Translations under genes and position numbers: made by a program
Source of the DNA: an uncultured bacterium
Lineage (GTDB): Bacteria > Hydrogenedentota > Hydrogenedentia > Hydrogenedentales > CAITNO01
DNA length: 21,050 bases
Direction: 5' to 3'
Assembly (NCBI GenBank): GCA_937923585.1
Contig: CALDSM010000742.1
Span: 1-21,050, forward strand
Shown here: positions 9,201-15,192 of the stretch, one piece after another
Layout of the letters: every line of letters begins with the position of its first letter
Numbering within the stretch: position 1 is the stretch's first letter
Notes under the pieces: generated by a model
What the model saw: the letters and a program-made list of their open reading frames with translations, nothing else
Databases searched by the model: none
What the model was told of the DNA's origin: nothing

Positions 9201-10333
9201 TTGGCCTTGATCTCGACCTGCCGGACCTCTCCGGACTTGGTGACCAGTTCGTTGGCAATCACGGCCCCCCTCTTTTCGTCCCGGTGCTCGACAAAACTGC
9301 GCGAGAGCCCCGCCTCCACGTCCTTCGTCCGGTGCAGCAGGGCCTGCGGCCTGCCGATGATTTCGGCGCGCTCATAGCCGGTCAGCTCCGCGAAGGCGCG
9401 GTTGCATTCGAGCATCTCGCCCGTTTCCACGTCGGCCAGCGCGATCCCCTGGGTGGCTTCGTCAAAGAGCGTGCGGTACCGGGCCTCGCTTTCCCGCAGC
9501 CTTTCCTCCGCCGACTTGCGGTCGGTGATGTCCAGCACGGTGCCGACGAAACTCACGGCATGCCGTTCCGTCCCCTCCCCCTCGAACGCGGCCACGCCGC
9601 GCGCCTCCACCCACCGCGTGCCGTCTCCGGGAATGTTCACCCGGTATTCGGCGGCATAGGGCCGGGGATCGGCCGGGTTCAGCGCCGCTTCGACCGCGGC
9701 CCACACGCGGGGGAGATCATCCGGGTGCAGCCGCGCCAGAATCTCCTCGTTGGGGCTCTCATGCCCGGAGACGCCGAATATCTCCTTGTATCGGTCGTCC
9801 CAGGTTGAGATTCGGGTTGCAGGGTCATAGTGCCACCAGCCCATGTGCGCCGCGTCCAGCGCAAGCTGCCGTTGCTGGGCGAGCAGGTCCCGCTCAGCCG
9901 CGGCGCCTCTCAGGGCTCTGCGCGCCTCCGCCCCCCGCACCTCCCGTTCGATAGTGAAGGACAGCCGCGCAGGCTGGCCCTTTGCCAGACAGTCGCTTGC
10001 GCCGGACTGCACGGCCTGCAGCGCGAGTTCTTCGTCAGCGGCCTCAGTGACAAGGATGAAAGGCAGGTCAGCATCACACTTCTTGACCAGTGCGAGCGCG
10101 GCAGTTGCGGAAAGACGGCGCGCCGGCGGACAATAGAGCACCGCATCCCACGCTTTCCGGGCAAGCACCCCCCGCAGGTCATCCGCATTGTCCACCCTTG
10201 CCCATTCCGGGACTCCGTCTGATCCCTTCAGCCCGCAGGCAATTGCGCGGGTGTCCGCCTCGGAATCGCAAACGAAGAGCAGTCCCAGAGCGCCGCGCCC
10301 CAATCGCCCTTTCCTGTCGCTTGAGTCACCCAT
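6260..10333 (-). CDS. Soluble hybrid sensor histidine kinase: degenerate REC, PAS x5, GAF, HisKA, HATPase, REC
   Basis: The protein has 1357 residues and no membrane segment, so it should sense cytoplasmic signals. The start is supported by GGAGG about 8 nt upstream. Domain order, by approximate residues: receiver-like 15-130; PAS/PAC 155-275 (ending FVGTVLDITDRK) and 280-400; GAF 405-595 (GCEAVGVRLQDGDDYPYFET, SFWTNSTS, LIPLGIGGRIIGLLQLND); PAS 605-725, 730-845 and 850-970. HisKA has GQLAGGVAHDFNNML with phospho-acceptor His991. The HATPase has Asn1103, DTGCGM 1146-1151, FEPFFTTK 1160-1167 and GKGTGLGLATVYG 1170-1182. The C-terminal receiver (1230-1350) has acidic residues EDD 1236-1238, phospho-acceptor Asp1282 in LDVIMP and Lys1332. 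The N-terminal receiver has Cys-Pro (LYCPP, about 66-70) where the phospho-Asp should be. No response regulator with an output domain is adjacent, so its target is unknown. Confidence 0.95.
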   Translation of the reverse strand: MGDSSDRKGRLGRGALGLLFVCDSEADTRAIACGLKGSDGVPEWARVDNADDLRGVLARKAWDAVLYCPPARRLSATAALALVKKCDADLPFILVTEAADEELALQAVQSGASDCLAKGQPARLSFTIEREVRGAEARRALRGAAAERDLLAQQRQLALDAAHMGWWHYDPATRISTWDDRYKEIFGVSGHESPNEEILARLHPDDLPRVWAAVEAALNPADPRPYAAEYRVNIPGDGTRWVEARGVAAFEGEGTERHAVSFVGTVLDITDRKSAEERLRESEARYRTLFDEATQGIALADVETGEMLECNRAFAELTGYERAEIIGRPQALLHRTKDVEAGLSRSFVEHRDEKRGAVIANELVTKSGEVRQVEIKANMVDVGGRTVLQGFFQDVTEEQRHHRERETTVRLLRLLNGQSGIRELVHDLTELLREWTGCEAVGVRLQDGDDYPYFETHGFPMEFVELENHLCARNGSGEVVLDNSGNPLLECTCGGILRGRFDTSRPYITPKGSFWTNSTSRLVATLTEAEVPEHARGRCVRFGYESIALIPLGIGGRIIGLLQLNDHAEGRFTPDLIAFLENAADQFAIALAQRQAQKASRESEEHYRSLFANMINGFAYCRMLFDGDGRPDDFVFIEVNAAFEKQTGLKDVQGKRVSEVIPGLREMDPELLEIYGSVALTGIPRRFERFVEAMHLWFDISVYSPAKEHFVAIFEMVTERKQAEERLRKSEERYRALVESAPDAIVVYRDNEILYANEVAVDLCGMGSLAELMTHPILDVVHPEERAGVAERMRRGMQGEYLPRRETRLIKPDGTEVPVETVGRMVDYQGAPAVQVFVHDITGRRQAENELRKLSMAVNQSPASVVITDTRGNMEYVNPKFTEVTGYSRDEVLGGNPRMLKSGETPRQEYAALWRTITEGGEWRGEFHNRKKDGSLFWERAFISPIRDAAGAITHFLGVKEDITQQKIIEEQYRQAQKMEAVGQLAGGVAHDFNNMLQTIMGYGQMLLSELPAQDRCHEFAGEIVEAADRAGGLTRQLLAFSRRQVLEMRDLDLNRVVEDVTKMIKRLIGENIRLSVVPGQRMGTIHADCGQMEQVLINLCVNARDAMPDGGVITVETENVVMDAEYCDTHSWATPGRYVLLSVTDTGCGMDARTQERIFEPFFTTKELGKGTGLGLATVYGIVRQHQGMIQVYSEVGRGTAFKVYLPSFERPASTVGTKVVGRARGGAETILIAEDDEALRRLMERILGQAGYTVLSAANGEEALDLFGRHADDIALCILDVIMPKMSGKAVHDALCQQHPRLRFLFSSGYSTNAIHTGFVLNKDIELIQKPYAPDALLRKVRQILDAPPKAEDCG

Positions 10334-10383
10334 CGGTCATCCTCCGTTCATCCGACCGCCCCGCCGCGGATACCGGGATGTCC

Positions 10384-10412
10384 GCATGCATACTGGCCGA
10401 CGGCCTGCATGC
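10384..10412. repeat. Inverted repeat upstream of the sensor kinase
   Basis: GCATGCA (10384-10390) pairs with TGCATGC (10406-10412). Inside, GGCC (10395-10398) pairs with GGCC (10402-10405) around a GAC loop; a 4-nt TACT bulge lies on one side. It lies 51-79 bp before the kinase start codon, so it could be an operator or a leader hairpin. Only the symmetry is directly seen. Confidence 0.45.
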
Positions 10413-10714
10413 GTCTTGTGGACAAACCGCTCTACTCCTGCCGTGCGCGGGCCAAAGCGGCGCAAACACTGGCAGGCCGACGGCGCCTGGACGCCGATAA
10501 ACCTTAATTCTTCACAGCACCATGGTAGCGAAGATCGTTGTATTATTGCCACGCCCACCCGCGCACCGCCGGGAATCATGATCGCCCGGCGACAAAGCCC
10601 CTCCAGTGATGGGGCACTGTGGGGCGGGCAAACGCCTCTAAATCCCAGTTAATCCGCCCGATCTACCGGTGAGAATTCATAAGATTCCACCTTTCCGGCC
10701 CATTTCGCGCTCGT

Positions 10715-10845
10715 GCTCGTCATCGTCACGGCTCCCATCGCCCGGCATCTGCTGTTATGGCTCTTGAGGATACAGCCTTCCCGGCACACAGGCGCTTCTT
10801 GGAGGCATAAGGATGCATCCGCAGCCTTCGATGACGATGACGAGC
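10715..10845. repeat. Long-range inverted repeat with low-complexity arms
   Basis: GCTCGTCATCGTCA (10715-10728) is the exact reverse complement of TGACGATGACGAGC (10832-10845). Partial pairing extends outward (TTTCGC near 10703, GCGAAA near 10850). The arms are GAC/GAT-like triplet runs. About 100 bp of ordinary intergenic sequence lies between them. This may be an old palindromic or mobile element or part of an RNA. Confidence 0.45.
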
Positions 10846-11181
10846 GCGGGCGAAAGGCATGGTTGTCACCGCAAGTGGTGAAACTGCGGCAAGGCCGAAA
10901 TTCTGGACTCTTGCAGAACCAGATGCGTTCGCCCCCTTGGGGCCGGGCGTTCGATTTAAAAGTTGTTCATGCCTTTGTTATCCTATAAGAAGCGGTCCGC
11001 AAGGCTCTTTAGCGGGCAGATTTCAAGTTCCCGGAACAGGGAACCCTCCAGGCGTGAACTTGGCGCCCGATAGTGTTCATGCGCTCTGCCATTTCAGGCG
11101 CGGAATTCCCGTCCGGGTCTCCATCGCCGAAAAGGGCGCCTCTTGTCATCTGCGGGAAATTGGGAAAAGGAGACCGGACAG

Positions 11182-13383
11182 GTGAGGTATCTTCCTTGGC
11201 GGAACATTCGGCCGGGACACAACCCTGCGGTCTTCGCACGGACCGCATGCGGATCTGAATCAACGGAGACGCCTTGTCGGCGGAATGCCGCGCCGTGGAT
11301 ACTGGCGGGAATCGTGGGTTTGGGCTTGGCCCTGCGCCTTTACCGCCTCCCGGACCAGAGCTACTGGCTGGATGAATTCTTGACAATGACCGGGATTTCG
11401 AGCCCGACCTGGGGCGGCTGTCTGTCAGCTTATGGATTCTTTGCGCCCGACACCATGCCCCTGTCCTTTCTGTTCCACTACGGCTGCGCACGGCTGGCCG
11501 GCACGGCAAGTCCTTTCGGGATACGGATGGAACAGGTGGCCGCCGGAATTGTCTGCATCCCGCTGGTGTACCTTCTGGGCAAAGAAATGTACGGCAGGCG
11601 CGGGGGCCTTTTTGCCGCGCTGCTCGTGGCGCTTTCTCCCGTTCACATTTGGACTTCCCAGGACATCCGTTTCAATGTCCTGATCGGGCTGTGTGCGATA
11701 GTCTCAATGTTGTCGCTTGTGAAGGCAATGCGTTCGGACCGTGCGGGATGGTGGATTTTAAACACCCTCGCCAATTTCTGCCTTGTGTGGATCGAACTGA
11801 TCCTTGTCATCCCGGTGGCGGCCGAATGCTGCTTCATGGCCTTCCATCTCAGGTCCCGGTTCAAACGGGTCGCGATCTGGGGCGCCGCGCAGTGTGCGAT
11901 TGCCCTGTCACCCCTCATCTGGCTGGGGGTTTCCCTGTCCGGGGTGTCCGACGTCGGCGAGGATTTCTACAGAAGCCTTCCCGGTCTCCGGGATCTGGTC
12001 TTTGATCTGGTCGGTGACGATGCGGCCAGAACCACCGACCCCTTCGTGTTTCAGGGCCAGACATGGCCCTTTATGCCGCCGCACATGCAACAGGCGTTTG
12101 ACGCATGGCACGGCCTCTTCGACGCCGCGATGGCCCTGTTCTTTGGCGTGTGCGCCGTTTGGGCGCTGCTCCGCCTCTTTCAGCGGCGGCAGTCCCCTTT
12201 CAGTTTCGCGGACTGTGCCGGCCGCCCTGAGTTCTTCCTGTTGATCATGTCCTTTCTGCCGCCGCTGCTGCTCTTCCTGGGATCATGGGTCTATCGCCCC
12301 ATGCTGATGCCCCGCTACACCTGCTACTCTTCGTTTGCGCTGTATGCCATTGCGGGCGGCGCCGTCTTCAGTGTTCGTCACGCCGCGGCGCGGAAGGCGT
12401 TGCTGGCGGTCGTGCTCGTCCTGTACGGCTACCAGTTGTCGTTGGCCCTGCCCGCCGACACGCGGACGGACTGGCGGTCGGCAATTGCGCTGATACGGGG
12501 GCAGGCGTCGCCGCAGGACATCGTGCTTGCCAAGGGCAACGTGTACACGCGGGACATCTACCGCTACAATGCCAGGTGGATCCCCTCGCAGAGGACGGCT
12601 CCCGACCCGGCTGTCGTTCCCGCGCACACCCTCCAATCGCTGGTCGAGAAGACTGTTCACGCGTTGTCCGGCCCCTCCCCCCCCCCTGCCGTATGGGCCG
12701 TGCTGGAGCCTTTCATTTATTCCATGCCGCCGCTCAAGGACTTTGAGGAGTGCCTCGCCCTGCACGGACTCGCTTTCACACGCGCCGATTTTCCGGGAAT
12801 GAACGGGCTCCAGGTCTACCGCATCGAACGCGCCCCGCACACGCCCCAAGGCGCAAACCCGGTCTGCCGCCTGGAGGGAACCTTTGCCGATTACCCCGGC
12901 ATGATGGACGACATGGGATTCTCGAAAGCCAACCCGGCCGAATATGACAGGGCGCTCAAGGGACTGCGCAGGGCCGTGGACAGCGAGTGGCCGCGCACCA
13001 GGTGGTACTATGCCTTTCTGGCGCTGCTCCTGTGCGACGAGGGCGAGAGTTCCTTGGCGGCCCGGGCCGCACAGCGCAGCATTCATCTGGACCCGGAGTA
13101 TGCCTTTGGGTATTTCGCCGCCGCGGTGGCCGCATATGAGAACGGGGACCCGGAGGCCGGCAAAGGCTCTTTTGCGCGAGCCGTGGCGTTTGACAGAACC
13201 GGCTATTTCAAGCGGTTTGGGCCGCTCTTGAAAGCCCTGTATCATCCAAGAACGGACGGCTCCCCGGACAACCCGGAAGCGCAAACCCTAATCGCCCAAA
13301 TGGATCTCAATGGCATATACGTGCCGTTTGTATTCTGCATCCGGGCGGGAATGGCCCCAGAGACGATTGCGGCCCCGGCTTGA
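11182..13383 (+). CDS. GT-C membrane glycosyltransferase (PMT/ArnT-like) with TPR-like C-terminus, copy 1
   Basis: The protein has 733 residues. The GTG at 11182 is preferred over a TTG at 11143 because AAGGAG (11167-11172) lies 9 nt before it. About ten membrane helices run from residue about 40 to 430. The first extracytoplasmic loop starts with RLYRLPDQSYWLDEF, giving the Asp64-Glu65 pair typical of lipid-phosphosugar GT-C enzymes such as PMT and ArnT (family knowledge). A later block, RPMLMPRYTCYSSFALY, resembles the last loop before the final helices. Next comes a soluble alpha/beta segment (DWRSAIALIRGQASPQDIVL), then helical TPR-like repeats in the last 150 residues (ALLLCDEGESSLAARAAQRS, AAAVAAYENGDPEAGKGSFA). 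Known relatives move sugars from polyprenyl carriers onto proteins or lipids outside the membrane; acceptor and sugar are unknown here. It is paralogous to 17671-19791. A ten-C run at 12677-12686 lies within it. Confidence 0.87.
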   Translation: MRYLPWRNIRPGHNPAVFARTACGSESTETPCRRNAAPWILAGIVGLGLALRLYRLPDQSYWLDEFLTMTGISSPTWGGCLSAYGFFAPDTMPLSFLFHYGCARLAGTASPFGIRMEQVAAGIVCIPLVYLLGKEMYGRRGGLFAALLVALSPVHIWTSQDIRFNVLIGLCAIVSMLSLVKAMRSDRAGWWILNTLANFCLVWIELILVIPVAAECCFMAFHLRSRFKRVAIWGAAQCAIALSPLIWLGVSLSGVSDVGEDFYRSLPGLRDLVFDLVGDDAARTTDPFVFQGQTWPFMPPHMQQAFDAWHGLFDAAMALFFGVCAVWALLRLFQRRQSPFSFADCAGRPEFFLLIMSFLPPLLLFLGSWVYRPMLMPRYTCYSSFALYAIAGGAVFSVRHAAARKALLAVVLVLYGYQLSLALPADTRTDWRSAIALIRGQASPQDIVLAKGNVYTRDIYRYNARWIPSQRTAPDPAVVPAHTLQSLVEKTVHALSGPSPPPAVWAVLEPFIYSMPPLKDFEECLALHGLAFTRADFPGMNGLQVYRIERAPHTPQGANPVCRLEGTFADYPGMMDDMGFSKANPAEYDRALKGLRRAVDSEWPRTRWYYAFLALLLCDEGESSLAARAAQRSIHLDPEYAFGYFAAAVAAYENGDPEAGKGSFARAVAFDRTGYFKRFGPLLKALYHPRTDGSPDNPEAQTLIAQMDLNGIYVPFVFCIRAGMAPETIAAPA
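12677..12686 (+). repeat. Homopolymer C10 tract inside glycosyltransferase copy 1
   Basis: Ten consecutive C bases encode part of a Ser-Pro-Pro-Pro stretch at about residue 499 of 733. The frame on both sides aligns with the paralogue (downstream VWAVLEPF against VWAALQTP), so the present length is the in-frame state. Gain or loss of one C would keep the membrane domain but remove the C-terminal third, including the TPR-like part. Confidence 0.9.
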
Positions 13384-13418
13384 CCGGACCGCAGCGCCTG
13401 TGGCGGGCCGGCCGCATC

Positions 13419-14999
13419 CTAACGCGCGGGCGGCGCGCCCGAAATGCGGTCAGCGGAAACAGACAGGGGACCACCCCGCAGTTTGTGCCGGATGACCGAC
13501 CGTGCGGAATGAAGGACGCGCGCAATCTGACTGCGCGAGTAGTACCCCCGCCGGTCAAACAGGGCCATCCAGAGATAAACCAAATACACAAAGGGGCCTG
13601 CAATGAGCCCAAAGACCGCGCGAACACCCGGCAACTCGATCACGCGGCTGAGTTGACGGGACAGCGCGGGCGGAAGGGTCCGGCCAAGCAGCGCATGATA
13701 GGGAAGGATCTTGTATTGCAGGCGCTGGTTCTTTGGCAGGCGGTAATTCCTGGACACTTCGCCGTTCTCGATTCGGTGCAGATCCTCCGGCGAGACAACG
13801 CCCTCCTGCAGCGCCTTCGCCAGAATGGCCGTTCCCGGAAGGTAGGTCAGATAAGAAAGGTACACATGCTGCGGGCGTGACTGCCGGATGAACTCGAGAA
13901 TCTCGGAAAGATGTCCCGGGGTTTCCCCGGGAAGGTTCACAATGAAATCCAATCCGACAAATATCCCCGCGGCGCGCGCCTGGGTCACGACTTCCCGAAC
14001 CTTGTCGTTCTTCTCGTGACGGTTCAGAAGCGTTCCGCGGACTTCTTCATTCGCGCTCTGAAGCCCAACCTCGAGTGTCGCGCAGCCGCTTTCGGCCAGC
14101 AGCCTGATGCGCTCCTCATCAAGGAGAAGCGGGCTCGTCTGGATGCCGTAGGGCAGCCCGATTTCCTTCCGGTATGCGCTGCTAAACTCGCGCAGCCACG
14201 CAAGATTCGCTCCAAACACGTCGTCGAAGAACTCGATCCAGCGGGTCTGATACCGCTCACGCGCCGTGCGAAGTTCCGCAATCACGTTTTCCACGCTGCG
14301 CACCCGGTAGAAATTCGCCCCGCACTGGCGGTACAGCGCCATGGTCGAGGCCGAATCACAGTAGGTGCATTTGTAAAGACAGCCCCGGCTCGCGGCAGTC
14401 AAATACACCCTGTTGAAGACGCGGTTCGCTTGCTGGTACGGCGACTTTTCCGGAAAAGGCAGCGTGTCGAGGTCTGTCACCAGCGGGCCAGCCCCGCGAT
14501 CAATGACCGTGCCCTGCCGCATGTTCCACACTCCCGGAAGCATCTCAGGCGGCATTGCCTGAACCGCGTCCAGAGAGGACTCAGAAAGGGCGTTTGCCAG
14601 CCGTGCCACTGCCAATTCCCCCTCGCCCACCACGATGAAGTTGATTTCAGGATTCTTCAAGACCACCTGCGGCAGCATCGTGACGTGAACCCCGCCGCAA
14701 ACCACAACCGCTTCGGGATACGCCCGCTTGAGCCTCTTTATCAGCGAGAGGTTCTCGGCATAACTGAAGGAGTTCATGGAGAAGCCGATCAAATCCGGCT
14801 TGAGCGCCATGATCTCGCGGCAAACCGCGTCCCTGTTGATGCTGAACACCCCCTGAAAAGGAAGCGCCTGCGCGACATATTCCCGGGAAAGTGAAGCGTC
14901 ATAATAGACAAGCGCCTCATGCCCGGCCTGATTAAGGACGGCCGCCAGGTACTGGATGCCCAGCGAACCGTCGGCAAAATCGTAGAATACTGCGCGCAT
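13419..14999 (-). CDS. Radical SAM protein with N-terminal cobalamin-binding-like domain
   Basis: The protein has 526 residues. Residues about 1-150 form a Rossmann-like B12-binding-type domain (GIQYLAAVLNQAGHEALVYY, KPDLIGFSMNSFSYAENL, VVVCGGVHVTMLP, FIVVGEGE). The DxHxxG motif of base-off, His-on cobalamin proteins is absent, as is common in radical SAM members. The radical SAM core follows with RGCLYKCTYC, in which Cys207, Cys211 and Cys214 bind the 4Fe-4S cluster. Further core motifs are WIEFFDDVFG, LEVGLQSANEEV and GIFVGLDFIVNLPGET. The C-terminal 90 residues include a hydrophobic stretch (AVFGLIAGPFVYLVYLWMAL, about 461-480), suggesting membrane association. Such enzymes methylate or rearrange unreactive carbons, often in lipids or natural products. 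Lying between membrane glycosyltransferases, it may modify a lipid or glycan carrier; that is inference. It converges with copy 1, 35 bp away, and has its own promoter. Confidence 0.9.
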   Translation of the reverse strand: MRAVFYDFADGSLGIQYLAAVLNQAGHEALVYYDASLSREYVAQALPFQGVFSINRDAVCREIMALKPDLIGFSMNSFSYAENLSLIKRLKRAYPEAVVVCGGVHVTMLPQVVLKNPEINFIVVGEGELAVARLANALSESSLDAVQAMPPEMLPGVWNMRQGTVIDRGAGPLVTDLDTLPFPEKSPYQQANRVFNRVYLTAASRGCLYKCTYCDSASTMALYRQCGANFYRVRSVENVIAELRTARERYQTRWIEFFDDVFGANLAWLREFSSAYRKEIGLPYGIQTSPLLLDEERIRLLAESGCATLEVGLQSANEEVRGTLLNRHEKNDKVREVVTQARAAGIFVGLDFIVNLPGETPGHLSEILEFIRQSRPQHVYLSYLTYLPGTAILAKALQEGVVSPEDLHRIENGEVSRNYRLPKNQRLQYKILPYHALLGRTLPPALSRQLSRVIELPGVRAVFGLIAGPFVYLVYLWMALFDRRGYYSRSQIARVLHSARSVIRHKLRGGPLSVSADRISGAPPAR

Positions 15000-15063
15000 G
15001 GCACATCTCCATGTGTTACTCTGGTCAAACGCGCGGAAATGCGGGCGTCATTTAGAGAAACAG

Positions 15064-15093
15064 ATGATAGCATGCAGGCCGTTATACCCTCAA
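15064..15093 (-). promoter_or_regulatory. Sigma70-type promoter for the radical SAM gene
   Basis: Read on the minus strand: TTGAGG (15088-15093), an 18-bp spacer and TATCAT (15064-15069). The predicted start lies about 55-60 nt before the ATG at 14999. A GGAGA-type ribosome-binding site is at about 15006-15010. The 193-bp gap to the upstream gene shows no B12 riboswitch that I can recognise. Confidence 0.5.
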
Positions 15094-15192
15094 AGGACGG
15101 GGCGAACGGTATGGATGACAGGGCTCTGGCCTGACTGGCTGTGCTGATTCACGTCCGTCCCTTTCGCGCGGCGTCCGGTGGCCGCTCATCCC

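Larger units (their letters stand above)
10334..11181. other. 848-bp intergenic region without a convincing gene
   Basis: This stretch separates the divergent kinase and glycosyltransferase genes. Open frames in it (for example 10713-10988 on +) lack a ribosome-binding site and recognisable protein features. It holds the kinase leader with the inverted repeat at 10384-10412, a longer-range inverted repeat at 10715-10845, and a small stem-like stretch near 10870-10890 (CCGCA with TGCGG). A weak TTGTTC/TATAAG pair (10963-10968 and 10984-10989) has only a 15-bp spacer. The glycosyltransferase ribosome-binding site is AAGGAG at 11167-11172. A structured RNA is possible, but no known class is recognised. 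Confidence 0.5.

Noticed and set aside
10519..10578. Small + frame starting ATG at 10520 (about 19 residues)
   Set aside because: No ribosome-binding site, Pro/Arg-rich end and no similarity; chance frame.
11143..11181. TTG start for glycosyltransferase copy 1
   Set aside because: GTG at 11182 has AAGGAG 9 nt upstream; TTG at 11143 has no such site.
13911..14894. + strand open frame opposite the radical SAM gene
   Set aside because: The minus strand has the CxxxCxxC motif and full domain; the + frame has nothing recognisable.
15000..15192. Cobalamin riboswitch upstream of the B12-type radical SAM gene
   Set aside because: The gap is only 193 bp, and no B12-box-like conserved segment was seen on the minus strand; only a promoter is supported.
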